Assembly (NCBI GenBank): GCA_030512335.1
Contig: JAULSU010000001.1
Location: forward strand, 2,976,001-3,040,000
DNA length: 64,000 nt
Direction: 5' to 3'
DNA from: Immersiella caudata
Lineage: Eukaryota > Ascomycota > Sordariomycetes > Sordariales > Lasiosphaeriaceae
Shown here: positions 47,213 through 59,023 of the stretch, piece after piece
How the letters are laid out: every line of letters starts with the position of its first letter
Numbering within the stretch: position 1 is the first letter of the stretch
Made by a program: the position numbers and the translations under genes
Notes under the pieces: generated by a model
What the model was told of the DNA's origin: nothing
Seen by the model: only the letters and a program-made list of their open reading frames with translations
Databases searched by the model: none

Positions 47213-48583
47213 TCAGTCGCTTTCATCCTCGTCATCAGTCTCCACCTTCTTTTTCTTGGTAGCAGCCTTCTTCGCGCCTCTACTACCCTTATTTGAATCC
47301 TTCTCCGCCTTCTTGTCGACCTGTTCTTGGATCTTCGCCCGTTCAGAGGCGCCCTTGGCTTGCAACTCGGTCACCTTCTCCTCAAACTCGGGGGTGTCAG
47401 CGTCTTGACCAATCAAACTCTCCAGGAGCTTGATCTCATCCGCCCAAATCTGCTTGTTCTCAACAGACTTCCCGTTGGGCCCCTTCTCATCAATGGGTGT
47501 TTCCAGAACCATGGGCAGATTCTGAAACGGCTCATAGTTCATGATATTGTGAAACGCCTTCAACCCCAAAAAGCCAGTGCCGATGTTGGCATGCAGATCA
47601 CGATGTGACCCAAATGGCGCCTTGCTGTCATTGAGATGGAAGGCCTTGAGATACTTGATCCCTACTACTCTGTCAAACTCAGCCATGGTCGCAGCAAAAG
47701 CCTCAGGCGTGCGCAAGTCATAGCCAGCCGCAAAGGCGTGGCATGTGTCGATGCATACGCCAACGCGGGACTTGTCCTCGACACCGCTGATAATGTCGCG
47801 GAGCTCTTCAAAGCGGGATCCTACGACGTTGCCGCTACCGCACATGTTCTCGATCACGGTAATAACTGTGGAGGCTTCTTTGTGGGAGCGGTTTAGTTGT
47901 TGGGCGATACGTGCGCAGGCGGCTTCCATGGTGTCACCACCGGTAGAGCCTGGGTGGAAGTTGTAGAGCTTGATGCCAAGGGCTTCGCAGCGCTTGAGGT
48001 CGTCGACGAAGTTGTCGAAGGCCTGTTTTGCTTTGACTTCATCGGCCTGAGCGAGATTGACGAGGTAGGAGCCGTGGGGCAGGATGTGTTTGGCGGCGTC
48101 GTAGTTGTGTTGCTTCAGCAGAGAGTGAAACTGTGTTTTGGATTCGGGTGCTAGGGGAGGGCTGGACCATTTCCGTTGGGATTTGAGGAAGACGGCGAAG
48201 GAGTTGGCTCCGATCTGAAGGGCGTTTGTGATGGAGTTCTGCACACCGCCGGCGCCGCTAACATGAGCGCCGATGTACATGGCCCTTTTCAAAGAGGTGA
48301 CTGCTGTCCTTGCGGCGAGAGGCATGCTGTTGTCGGCCTTTTTGGGTGCGGCCTTGGTTCTGGGTTTCTTGGTGGCCGGTTTCTTGACGTCTTTTTCGTC
48401 TTCACTCTTGTTCTCCTTCTCGTCGCAGCTGTCACAGGTAGCGGCGTCTTCGTGGTCGTCAACTGGAGCCGATTTGCGCTTTTGGCCTGCCGTCTTCTTC
48501 ACTTCGGTTGTTGCGACAGCAATGGCCGGCTTTGCTTTGCTGACGACGCCGTTGGTTTTGGCCTTTAGCGAGTGGCGGACCAT
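47213..48583 (-). CDS. APN1: AP endonuclease of the endonuclease IV family, 456 aa
   Basis: One uninterrupted frame. I take the ATG at 48583 (MVRHSLKAKTNGVVSK); the frame is open further upstream to 48616 and beyond but without ATG, and a short upstream exon is possible. The enzyme cuts DNA 5' to abasic sites and trims blocked 3' ends in base excision repair. The endonuclease IV metal ligands are seen in order: GAHVSGAGG, LPHGSYLVN, NFHPGSTGG, VIENMCG, CIDTCHAFAAGYD, HLNDSK, GSHRDLHANIG and VLETPID. The N-terminal 100 residues are Lys-rich and disordered, with nuclear-localisation-like KKPATKKPRTKAAPKK and a CDSCDEKENK patch. The C-terminal tail is a Lys-rich run followed by acidic TDDEDESD. 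The longer tails compared with bacterial Nfo (about 285) fit fungal Apn1. It converges on BUB1 with 233 bp between stop codons. Confidence 0.95.
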   Translation of the reverse strand: MVRHSLKAKTNGVVSKAKPAIAVATTEVKKTAGQKRKSAPVDDHEDAATCDSCDEKENKSEDEKDVKKPATKKPRTKAAPKKADNSMPLAARTAVTSLKRAMYIGAHVSGAGGVQNSITNALQIGANSFAVFLKSQRKWSSPPLAPESKTQFHSLLKQHNYDAAKHILPHGSYLVNLAQADEVKAKQAFDNFVDDLKRCEALGIKLYNFHPGSTGGDTMEAACARIAQQLNRSHKEASTVITVIENMCGSGNVVGSRFEELRDIISGVEDKSRVGVCIDTCHAFAAGYDLRTPEAFAATMAEFDRVVGIKYLKAFHLNDSKAPFGSHRDLHANIGTGFLGLKAFHNIMNYEPFQNLPMVLETPIDEKGPNGKSVENKQIWADEIKLLESLIGQDADTPEFEEKVTELQAKGASERAKIQEQVDKKAEKDSNKGSRGAKKAATKKKKVETDDEDESD

Positions 48584-50650
48584 ATTGCCGTTTTCTTGCT
48601 CCCGGTATTTCTGCAAATAGCTGTAGAGTTACTGACGATTCAGAGGGTAGGCGCATCTCTGATACTGGTTGGGATGGCGCGACACGGTCGATGTGGCACC
48701 TGGAATCGCGACGGCACGTGCCCTTACCCAGTGCGAAGGCTGATGGGCACTGGTCCACAGTGGGCATAGGTACCTATGATGAGAACTGAAATGATTCAGT
48801 GTCCTGCCGAATAACTGGCAACTGTATACTGAAATGTTCGCAACTAAACTCCATGCTGCCGTTTTTCTCCAGGTCGGAGCCTCAAAGGTGTTGCAAACCG
48901 CGTGTATACACTCAACACCACACTGCATCATGAAGTCCAACGCAATATGTCTCGCATCGCTGCTATCCACGCCACCCCAACTCGTCTCTCGGCAAAACCT
49001 GCGCTCGAGAATAAGCTGATCGCCCGCTTCCATTACGCGACGGCCCACGTGCATAACCTGATTGCAAGAAGTTCTCAAATCACAGCTCAACCTCTCTCTG
49101 CAAATTCTTCACTCAATCAACGCTCTGCGAATGGCTGCCTGGTTCGAAACATTCAGGGCTTCGGTTGGCAGGTGCTGATCTCGCATCAAGAAAATGCCGT
49201 CTGAAAGAGGATTTTGGATCTTGGGCCACTCTCTTGGAATATCCTCTGCGGTTACACTCCCAACGCTGCTTTTTACAACGCAACAATCCATAATTCATGC
49301 TTGCTGACATACAGTACCTACTCGCCCTGGCTCTACCTGCTGACGGCCCAGCAAACAACACCTCCGTGCCCGTTGCCCGCCGCAACATCCCCTAATGGGG
49401 TAAAGGTCGGGTGCAGGTCCACCCGACCGAGAAGCCCTGGGCGTGTCTATTTTTACATGGCCCCATTCCGTAAGTGGGGACCGTCTAGAACATTGGAACA
49501 GTGTTGAGGACCCTCCAAGGCAAAGTAGCTACCCTCCTGCAACGAGAAAGTTGAGGGTGTCAACCATGACGATCACTCGCTGTGTGGGTTGTGAGTGTGA
49601 GTGAGATGCAGAGGAGACGGAACTTTCTGCGTTGGGCTCCAGTGAAACACAGCACCCACCACATCGCGTCAGAGGTTTTTCCAGGAGATGGTTGCGTCTC
49701 TGCCATCCCAGCGCTAGGGATCGCTTGTTGCCACTGCCTAGGCTACCAAGTGCGTCCTGTCGCATCCAAGACTACCTGACGGGAAGTACGGTGTAAGGCG
49801 GATGGCAAATTGCTGGACTGGCAACACAAGAAACAGACGGCTCCGCACACGGAGAAACGGCTGTGTAGCTCCAAGATCTCAAAGGGTCGCCCAGGACCAG
49901 AATACGTACTCTACCCCAACAAACACGGATAAAAATACCCTTTGTGTGCCGTTGCCGCTTTGTCGAGGCGTGCCGCTCGCCCCAATCCAGCGCAGTCGGT
50001 ATTGACGCTGAAGATTCGAGCAATGCTTGGTTCCTATAGTACGCACATGCATGCGCTACCGCGATCCTCTTTCGGGCGCAATTCACTTCTGGCTGTTAGT
50101 CGCGCAATCCTCTGAATGCAACCCTTGAAGCGGCCTGCCCACCTGCCCGCTAACTTAGCTAGCGGCTGACCAAGACGACCCCTGGCACCCCTTCTCCTTC
50201 GCCGTTCGCCAAGGGGAAGGTTGACAGGAGCACTGCCCCATCGCATTCGAGCTGAAGTGCGTGCAACGTGCAGCGAGGTAGATACGGGGTGCTTCATTAG
50301 GCCGTTGTCGTCCTGAGGCCCACACTGACTGATTGAGGTGACTGAGGGCCTCGTGTGTGGAAGTGGGTCGACCAGCCCATCACGACCTCCAATCGCCGCC
50401 ACACCTTACGCCCCCGTGCTGCCTGGTTGGTGCTCCCACCGGGTTGGCTGGTGCCCACGCCAACCTTCAGATCCGGTCACCACATGGACCTTTGGACGAA
50501 AGACAGGGCTCTCCTCAACATTCCCGCGCCGTTACACCAAGCCCCTTCTCCGAGGGCGCCCTCGGCGATTGTGTACATGATGACACCCCCGACCGACGAC
50601 TCGCGGCTACTGTGATCCCATCCCAATCCACCGAGCGAGCGCCGTCTGCG
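48584..50650. other. 2 kb divergent intergenic region
   Basis: It holds the APN1 and F-box gene promoters. No supported gene; short frames on both strands lack motifs. The F-box gene frame is open back to about 50357 but has no ATG before 50651. Confidence 0.5.
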
Positions 50651-53600
50651 ATGACGGACGTCGCCCTGGCAGAGCGCCCGCGCCCGTCGATCGAAAAGAA
50701 GCCCGTCATCATGGCTGACGCGGTGCCGGCCTTTGAGAGGTTACCCGACGAAATCATTGAGCAGTATGTTCTGACAGGTGTTCCATGTCCCACTCCTATC
50801 GCTCTCTTGTCGGCGGGCCCCATTTTACATGTCTAACGTGTACGACCAAGAATACTCGAGGCGACCGACTCGAATGGCTTCGCGTCTCTGGCGCTGCTGA
50901 ACTCGAAATGGCGGAGCGTCGCCCAGCAGGCTCACCTCTATGCTCACCACCTGTCGAATTGTCCGTCGTATTCCATGAGCCATCCGCCGGTGCGGACTCC
51001 GGTCAGCGCAGATGACTTACCCAAGCTTCGACGTCTCTTTGCGAGAGAGGTCAAGCGGAACCTTTTTGAGGCTTACCTCCGGCCGAGAAAGACCATCATC
51101 AAGATCATATCGAATTCCATCAGCTCCTCGTCATGCCCCGGCGGAGAAGGCATACAGTTCAGCCCATCGCCAAGAGGTCACCATCTGCTTGCGTATAATT
51201 CCTCGCGGATATACCTTGTTGATGCTCGGGGACGGGATCTTGCCGTGAAGCGAGAGTTCAAGATATTGCGACGACCAGCCGCGACGTGCATCAACGACGA
51301 TGGCTCGACGCTTGCTGTCTTGCTCACGGAAATGCAGGTCGATGTCTACAATCTGGGGTCCGTTCCCCCCAAGCGCTCTCAGTCGCTTATTCTCGATCAC
51401 AGTCCTCGTGCCATCGCCCTCTCTCCTTGCGGGACGGTCTTGGCTGCGGCTTATGAAGGGGGCATCGAGGTCTCATCGCTGAGCGCTAGCGCATTGTCGA
51501 GCGACAGGAGGGCGGTCAAGTGTGATGCGGTTGACGCGCTGTCATTCTCATTTGACGGCACGCAGATCTTGGGCACGACCGTCCACGCATCGCAACCTAA
51601 CACGGTGATCCTGACGGCCCCTTACTACGACCCAGGCAGCCATATGGCTGAAGATAACATGAGCGCGTTGTGGACAACGTCGATTCTGTTTCCGAACACC
51701 AGCCGGGATTGTAGCCACGCGGTTCTGATTCAGAATGGGAGGTATGAGGAAGCAGCCTGGGCCTTTACCTACGACCGCAGCTTCGAGACATTCCGTGCTG
51801 TGCGGATAGACGACTTGCGCAATGGGACTACGTACTTCACTGGACCACTTCCCAGTCCAACCTCGCAAGCCAAACTTCTTCCTTGCACTCTGCCCGCAGC
51901 CTCATACAACGGAGAGCTCGTCTCGGCCGGCTTCCAGGGAAAGGACATATGGCTTTACGGCGTGCCAGAGGATCTCGACGCAGTTCCCGACACATCAAAC
52001 GGCAGCGAAAATGGCACGAATTCAGCCAACATACTCCGCCGCTCATCCTCACGGTCCGTCACGAGGTCACAGGAGAACACTGATTCGGCACGGGTGCCGC
52101 AATGGCAGCTGATCTGCGATAAACTCCGAAACACATTTGTTGGAGGGTATAAGATTGGAGAGCTTGAGGGCGTGAACATGGTGAAATGGGTCGCTGGTTA
52201 TGGAAACTCGGCAACAAAGGAGCGGCTCGTCATCGCAGCTAGGAACGTTACCCCTGGGCTCTCCATCTTGGACGACGAAGGCATGGATTTTGTTGATGGC
52301 GGACGAATCACCCTCATCGATTTTGACTACGCCACACAAAACGGCGAGGAGACTGAGTTGCTTATTGATGTCGGGACAAAGGAACCAGAGGTTTTGGAGG
52401 AAGAGCACCGGGACATGGCTACCGAGGTTGCCATTGTCCGTCGACGCACGGTTGCTCAACAGCGGGGAAGCCGGGGCGCTGTTATGCGCGCCGCCACAAC
52501 AGCAGCACCTCGGGCGCCGGCTTTGCCGACACAAACGTCGAACCAAGACAAGAATGACGACGATGCCGATCCGCTCCTGCCTCGCCGCATTGGCGTGATC
52601 CCTCCGAGGGTGGTGGAGCCAGAGGACGACCCTGAGGAGATGGAGGGACCGTCGATCGAGGAGCAGGAGGCATTGGACGCACCATATGCCCACGCAAGCC
52701 CGCGATCAGGCAACACCCTCAGGCGGGCTGCCACAGCCGCGGCTGCGAACCGGCGCCTGCACCCACCACCCGCGGCTGCTGGCTCGGTTGAGTACCGTAG
52801 GGCCGATGGCAGGACAGAACATCCCCACGAGAGCGATGCTGATAACTGGGTTCCTCCGCCGCCTCCTTACCAGAAGGAAGACCCGGGCGACCTCCCTGCC
52901 TTTTTGCGCCATACCATGCCAACAAGTGGTGCATCTGGCAGCGACGGAGCACGCGCCCAACCGCAGCAGTCGGGGCCGCCCTCGCAGCCGAATTTGAAGG
53001 TTCAGACACCCGGCCAGCAACAGCCACGTCGTAGCCAAACTGCTGCTCCCACTCATCTGCAGGCGCCGTCCACAGCCATCCCCCCAGTCCCACCAATGCC
53101 ACGGCTTTCGCAGGTTTTGCAGGTCTCACAAATACCACTTCAAGCACCACAAGCCCCGTGGCACCGACGAGAAGGGAGCACTTCCAGCGTCCACTCCGCT
53201 CAGTCCGCCCAGTCCGCCCAGTCTGCCCCCGACAGGAGCTTGAGGCCAAGCTCTCGAAGCTCTCGCTATCTTGGCGGAGAAAATATTTACGATGTCTCCC
53301 CTCCCGGCTCGCCCGCCTTGGCACCGAGAAGGCCGGAGCGGACAAGCGTGTACGTGAATGACAGCCGGAGAACGAGCCATGGTGTTCCAGATGGTCGAAC
53401 GAGCATAGTATTACCGACCACGGTGCAACAGAGCACAGCGGTTCCACCCCCACGCCAGATGCCCAGCCAGCACCAGTTGCCGGCGCTGCCCCGGATACAA
53501 ACAGCTGCTCCCTCACACCAAACAGGCGCTCCTCCGTCCCTCGATTTGCAGATCCCATCGCCATCTCTCCAGGGTATCATGCAGGGATTTGGCAACGTAT

Positions 53601-54607
53601 CAGCTGTCACGGGCCCGGGGGGAAGACGTCTTTCTAGTTCTGTGACGTGGCCAACACAGCCAAACCAAAGGAACCTAGCTGAAGCCGCAATTGGGTATCC
53701 ATACTCGGCGCCAGTCGCCAACATGGACACGAACGGTGGAATCCCTCACGCTTACACTGCACCACAGCCGCATCATGTCTCCAACTATGGCAATGGTGGC
53801 GAAGCTCCAGCACGCTCGTCGGGGACATTTCAGGTACCGCGAGTGCCCGTTGGCAGCCGCGCCCCTGGGGACTATGGAGCTACCCCGTATCAAAGGCCGT
53901 TTTCACAACAGCAACAATATCCGCAAGGCCCGCAACATCGCTACGAACCCCGATCCAACTCGCAGCCGCAGCCAAACTACTCTCAACGCCCTCCACGACT
54001 GGAAGTTCAAACATCACAGGCTCAACGCATGAACGAGATCTCTCCGGGCACCCCGCGGGAAGATATCCCTCTCATCATCAGCACGCCCAAGGGTGTTACC
54101 GGCGCTTTTGATCCTCCAGACAGGCGTATCTCAGGGCGAAGAGCGGAAACGCCAATTCTGGCCCCCGTACCGCGCCATCCCCGCCCTACAGCGCAGGCCG
54201 TCCTGCGCCCTACCGCTGAGCGTCTGGAGAACATCTACAACCCAGTGCCTAGCACCAGTCAAAACCCGAACTTCCTTATGCCTCCGCCTCCGCCTCCGCC
54301 AGCTTCGGGGTCGGGATCGTCCGGTGTACGGGTGCCGTCCCTCAACCGGAAACAGAGCCGGGCGGAACGGAGCGCAGCCAAGAACATTGCGGATGCCAAG
54401 AGACGCGGGTGGGCGGGGCGCTCGCGATCGAAGAGCAAGCGCAAGAAGAAGCAAAAGGAACGTGATTTTGATGTGGCTAGTAGCGCTGCGTGGACGGACG
54501 TCACCAATTTCAGCCACAGATCCCTGGGGTTTGGGCGAAGCGGAAGCAGCAATGGGAACGCTGCTGGGCAGCAGGCCAAGGGGGACAAGAAGTGCGTGAT
54601 CATGTGA
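50651..54607 (+). CDS. large F-box protein with beta-propeller-like region and C-terminal CaaX box, 1289 aa
   Basis: Exons are 50651-50763 and 50851-54607 (3870 nt; intron GTATGT...CCAAG). Without the first exon the F-box would be missed: PAFERLPDEIIEQ joins ILEATDSNGFASLALLNSKW and the following SVAQQAHLYAHHL, giving an F-box at about 24-68 that would bind Skp1 in an SCF ubiquitin ligase. Residues of about 110-350 hold WD40-like strands (GIQFSPSPRGHHLLAYNSSR, ATCINDDGSTLAVLL, AIALSPCGTVLAAAYEGG, ALSFSFDGTQILGTT). From about 510 to the end the chain is disordered and very rich in Pro, Gln, Ser and Arg, with a basic patch (RSRSKSKRKKKQKERD) near 1230. The last residues are KKCVIM, a CaaX box of the farnesyl type, so the protein is probably lipid-anchored to a membrane. 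A second in-frame ATG at 50711 is an alternative start. Substrate unknown. Confidence 0.85.
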
Positions 54608-54937
54608 GCCGTGTCCCCTTTTTCCGCACTCGACACGCCGACCCCGGAAGGCGAACATCTGGGGTTAAATATATGGCATCGGTTTCATTTGTGTTTGCGA
54701 ACTGGAACGTAAGCAATGGGTACAAATGGAGACGGCTCTGAATATGAAGGATGGGTGGATAATGGATGATGGTGCGCAGCAGCACCTTGACTTTGAAGAT
54801 ATGATACCAAATAGCAAGCAGGATATTGTATTTGCGGGAATGGAATGGACATGAATACTCATACACTCCAAACCTGGCAGCGTTCTCTGCGTAAAACTCC
54901 AGTAGCTCTCGGATCCCTCCACAACTACACAGCCATT
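54608..54937. other. intergenic between convergent genes
   Basis: 330 bases of 3' flanks. Nothing recognised. Confidence 0.5.
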
Positions 54938-55189
54938 TCAGCCTCTCTTCGCAACTTCGCTCCTCCCTAGACCTTCCATTTCTTCCTTCTGGTCGGCAGC
55001 TGGGCCCTGGAGATCCTTCTGACTATCATCTTGACCCGAAACATGTTCCGCCGCTTTGCGGCCCGTCGAGGATGTTGACTTGGGGTCAACTTGAGACTTA
55101 ATGTCCTCGGGCACCGGAGGAGGTCTAGCTTGAAAGTTTGGTCCGTCCTCGGCGCCGATGGGGTTTCCGCTGGAAGAGTTGTGCGCCAT
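54938..55189 (-). CDS. small hydrophilic hypothetical protein, 83 aa
   Basis: A single frame from the ATG at 55189 encodes MAHNSSSGNPIGAEDGPNFQ and so on, ending in SEVAKRG. It is highly charged and disordered, with no hydrophobic core, Cys or membrane segment. It includes PKSTSSTGRKAAEHVSGQDD. The ATG context (GGCGCACA before the minus-strand ATG is shared with the divergent promoter) and an otherwise empty interval support a real gene, but its size is close to chance. It is convergent with the F-box gene and divergent from the next gene. No function can be given; similar short hydrophilic proteins in fungi are often stress-related, which is only a guess here. Confidence 0.55.
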   Translation of the reverse strand: MAHNSSSGNPIGAEDGPNFQARPPPVPEDIKSQVDPKSTSSTGRKAAEHVSGQDDSQKDLQGPAADQKEEMEGLGRSEVAKRG

Positions 55190-55639
55190 CGTAATCGTGT
55201 TGAAATTGGCTTGGGTGGATACGGTGTGGGTTCAGTGCGTGGCTATCTGGAGGTTGAACCTTGTGACGAGCGTGGTTTCCGAGGAATGCACAAGAGGATT
55301 CAAGACCGATCAAAATGCCTCACAACGCCCGCTAGATATGCCTATTCTCAAAGATAAGGGCAGGTATATGATCGCACCTTCTCTGGGTGGCGGACTCGCG
55401 CATGATGTCACTTATAAGCCCGATGCGGCATGTGGGGCAAAGCCATGCAAGCCATCAGGGTCCTCACCTCGGTGAGCCGCGCCCTAAGAAAAGGTACCAG
55501 GGAATTTTCGACTTGGCGCCGGCTCACTCAGCATTGAAGTTGAAATTCCATCGGCCGATGCTCCCGGTTTTGAAGCACCGGAACGGAGGGTTAGGCTGCG
55601 ATTGATCCTCGAAAGTTGAACGATGATGATACGGCGATA
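55190..55639. other. divergent intergenic region
   Basis: 450 bases between the small protein gene and the mitochondrial-type gene; presumably both promoters. No gene seen. Confidence 0.5.
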
Positions 55640-57210
55640 ATGATTTTACGGATTTCAGCTGCGAGGCCGGCGGGCGGCGTTGCTACCGCATTGCGGTTTC
55701 GTGTTCGGTTTGGAGGTGTCCAGAGGGTCGCGCATCTGTCGACGACGAGGCAGGGGAATTGCCTTTCGGTGACCGCTGAGCCGGGTGTTTTGTCCAAGGT
55801 AAGGAGCATCTTTCCTTCTTGTGTGTGCGAGTTGTGCGCTTCTCTTGAGTGGATGCTAAACGAGGGATAGCAACAAGCCGTGGATGCTGTTACCAAGACC
55901 CTCACGCCGTCCAGCAAGAGTGACGCTGTCGTGATTCTCACCTCCAAGAGTCTAGCCGTCTGGTTGCAAGACGCAACTTTTGTATCTAAACTATTGGCGC
56001 CGCTGGGTCAAAGCGAGAAACCTGCGGAGCTTAGTGTTCTGAGCGCCGCTGTTGATGCAATCCCCCGGCTCAGCTCGACGGGCTCGTACTCTTCCTCCGA
56101 GGGTTTGGCCATCCTGCATGGCAGTCTCGACGAGACGCTCCCGGACTTGTGGTCTGATCCAGAGAGTAGTGAGAGCGAGTTACAACCGTCACTCGAGTTC
56201 CAGATGGCACCGCTTAGGCATGACCCGGTCCAGGTGACGGTACCCGTTGCCAACACGGTCTTCAGCAACGGCAGATCACACACCATCTTTGCAAGCCAAT
56301 GGCAGACAATCAAAGGCACCCCACCAAAACTCCTCAGGGTTGTCGAGAGGACACGGCAGGTGATTGTCACCAATACCTCCAATTCTTATGCCGACAGCAG
56401 AGTGGTCGCCCCCCTCGTGCCAGTCACTGAACCACGCAAAATTCTAGCCGGTCTGGGCAATATCCTCCGCCAGATCGAGATCGACTTGCTACCAGCTCCT
56501 GCGTCCAAAGAGCTGGAGGATATCATACCCAAGCTGCTCAAGGCTCGGTCGGACAGGCACAATGGGTACCGTCAAGTTGGACCAATGGGGGTGTGGGCTA
56601 TGGTCTATCCCGAGCGTATTGTTGCTTCTAGGGAACTGCCTCGTGTCTTCGATATTACCAGTGGTGAGGAGTGGCCGCACGCTCGGGAAGCTTCGAAGCT
56701 GGTGTTTAAGTTGCTGGCCCGGGGGTGTCATGTGAGAAAGATTTGTGAGTCCTCTGCCACCATGTCAGCTTTTTCTATAGTCTAATGTGGCTTCTAGTGA
56801 GCGGAGGAGGAGGCTGGGGCTTCAAGCAGGGATTGCTTTCCTTGGATCCACAGACCAAGTATTCTACCTCTGACGATGAGGACGTTGAAAACTTTATCAG
56901 GAGCTTCCACGGGCAGGACTCCGGCGGCGCTACTATTGCCCCCGGGTCCTATGTTCAGTACTTTGTCGAGCCGTTTGGCTGCCCGCCGAGGGGTTTCCGT
57001 CCACGCGTGCGTGGTGGTGTGGCGTCCGTCGTCCTTGGGAATCAGAGCATACTACCGGAGAAGACGGCTCAAAGCGACATTCAGGTTGTGAAGGGTCAAT
57101 TCGGTGCAGTTTCTTCGCAGGGCATATACATCTCCTCGAAAGAAGAGAAGCCGCACCAAATCACCACCAAGCTCGATGTGTGGGGTTCGTATATCACCTC
57201 AAGGAGTTGA
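55640..57210 (+). CDS. conserved fungal protein with mitochondrial presequence, 481 aa
   Basis: Exons are 55640-55798, 55871-56744 and 56798-57210 (1446 nt; introns GTAAGG...GGATAG and GTGAGT...TTCTAG). The start at 55640 gives MILRISAARPAGG, followed by an Arg-rich segment with no acidic residue for about 40 residues (ALRFRVRFGGVQRVAHLSTT), a strong mitochondrial targeting sequence. The body has mixed alpha/beta texture, and a glycine-rich motif LSGGGGWGFKQGLLSLDP at about 345 spans the second splice junction, which supports the join. I believe this belongs to a conserved fungal family of unknown function; the Gly-rich motif resembles a nucleotide- or ligand-binding loop, but no activity can be assigned. 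It probably sits in the mitochondrial matrix. Confidence 0.8.
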
Positions 57211-57673
57211 GCTTGGTAGCTTGTGTATTATTATTTTACTTTGCTGTACCATAACGTCCCAAGCGTTACAAGCGCAGAGCATATTCCTCATGGCTGGCAT
57301 AAATGTACAATACGGAGGGAAATTGTACAATATGAACACAAATAACCACACAGCATTTCTCTGCTTTATCGGATGTGTTTGGGAAAACGCATGAGTCAGC
57401 GATGATGGTGAGCACGCAATTATTGCTTCGGATTTAAGTGAGGTCGACCCTTTACCCCTCAGTCCTCCACATCTTTTCGCAACGCTCTTACCATTAATAA
57501 ACCTGAGGCCACGACTTCTCACCAAAACTGCATTGGTGAACCGTTTGGTTCTTCATTTTTCCGATTTTCACTTATCAACCACCACTATCACTACTTATCA
57601 CCGCCCCCGCGCCTCAACCCTAGATTTCAAGCACCCTAACCTCTCATAACACACCTCATCTTTATCACACACA
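57211..57673. other. intergenic, promoter of the dehydrogenase-like gene
   Basis: 463 bases between tandem genes, with a CT/AC-rich leader before the ATG at 57674. No gene seen. Confidence 0.5.
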
Positions 57674-58814
57674 ATGGCTGAGTCCAAGCCTACCGTCGCT
57701 ATAATCTCCCTGGGAGACGTAAGTGCAAATGAAACCTGCTCCCCAAAGAACCGGAAACACCTCAAGAACATCAACAGCTAACACTTCGCACAGATGGGCT
57801 CCGGCCTAGCCCGCCTCCTAACCGCCCAAAACTATCCTGTGACTACTAACGTCAGCGGCCGAAGGCATCTCACCCCCTCCCCCCCCCCCTTCCTAAACTA
57901 AACTAACCCCCCTCAGCCCCAACACTCAATCCCGTGCCGTCGCTGCCGGAGCAGCCATTCTCCCCACCGACGTCGACCTCGTCTCATCCGCCTCCCTGAT
58001 CCTCAGTGTTGTTCCTCCACGTGACGCCATGGCCACCGCCCAACGTGTCCTCGACGCCATCACCGCCCTCCCCGAGCCGCGTACGGCGCCATTGTACTTC
58101 GCAGACATGAACGCCATCTCCCCTTCCTCACTCCAGAAGATCGCCGCACTCTTTGACGCCGTTACCACTGACACACTGCGTTTCATAGACGGGAGTATCC
58201 TCGGTGGTCCACCAGCTCCCCCTTCAAAAACCTCAACTTCTACCTCCAACGAGGCGGAAGACAAGCGGTACGAGAGCTGGAATCGACCCCTGCTTCCCAC
58301 CTCGGGCCCTTTCTCTGTGGCTTCAGTATCTCCTCATCTCGCGGCGGTGCTCAACGCGAGGCATATCTCTCCTGATTTGGGCGCCGCCTCAGGGTTGAAA
58401 ATGTGCTTCGCTTCGCTGGGAAAGGGCTTCGCAGCGATAGCTGTTCAAGCGGTTACGACGGCGAAGAGATTGGGAGTATTGGATGATTTGCGGTCGGCGC
58501 TAGCGGAAAAGTCACCGTGGACTTTGGAAAGGGTTGAGAAGAGTGTTGTAACGATGGCGCCGAAGGCTTATCGATGGGTGAGAGAGATGGAGGAGATTAG
58601 CGAGACGCATGCGGGTGTGGTAGAGGGTGATGGCGTGTTTGCCCCGGAGTATATCTTCAAGGGCGCGGCTGAGGTGTTTAGGCTTGTCGCTGAGGACACT
58701 GTGCTGGGGCAGGAGAAAGTTGGCAAGAGGGAGAGGGGGAGGAATGCGGATGAGGTGGCGGACGCCGTGTTGGATGGTGTGAGGGAGAAGCGGAGGAAAA
58801 AGTGTGAGGAGTAG
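57674..58814 (+). CDS. 6-phosphogluconate-dehydrogenase-like NAD(P)-binding protein, 337 aa
   Basis: Exons are 57674-57718, 57794-57864 and 57917-58814 (1014 nt). The N-terminus splices to a Rossmann fold: TVAIISLGD joins MGSGLARLL, giving the dinucleotide-binding pattern GxxGxG. Further family features are LILSVVPPRDAMATAQ, the strand LYFADMNAISP and RFIDGSILGGPP, as in beta-hydroxyacid dehydrogenases. The C-terminal half is helical and resembles the DUF1932-type domain found in fungal members (LKMCFASLGKGFAAIAVQA). It probably oxidises or reduces a hydroxy acid with NAD(P); the substrate is unknown. The second intron (57865-57916) starts with GC, not GT: CGAAG|GCATCT...CCTCAG. No GT site nearby restores the frame, and the join gives the expected NVSGRSPNTQSRAVAAG. 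The intron contains an 11-base C run. Confidence 0.85.
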
Positions 58815-59023
58815 GATTGATCAACCTTACAAAAAATCGTAGATATCAAATGCATGGCTCGCACCAGTTGTACCAAAGATACTCATTAAGCTGCTGCACC
58901 CCAGGTCGAACGGTCGCTCATGGCTAAAGTAACGACCCACGCTCATACGAAAGAAGCAGCTCTGAATACACCCCATTTCCTTGCCATGCCCCAAAAGCCA
59001 TTTTTCGCTCCGAGTTTTGTTGT

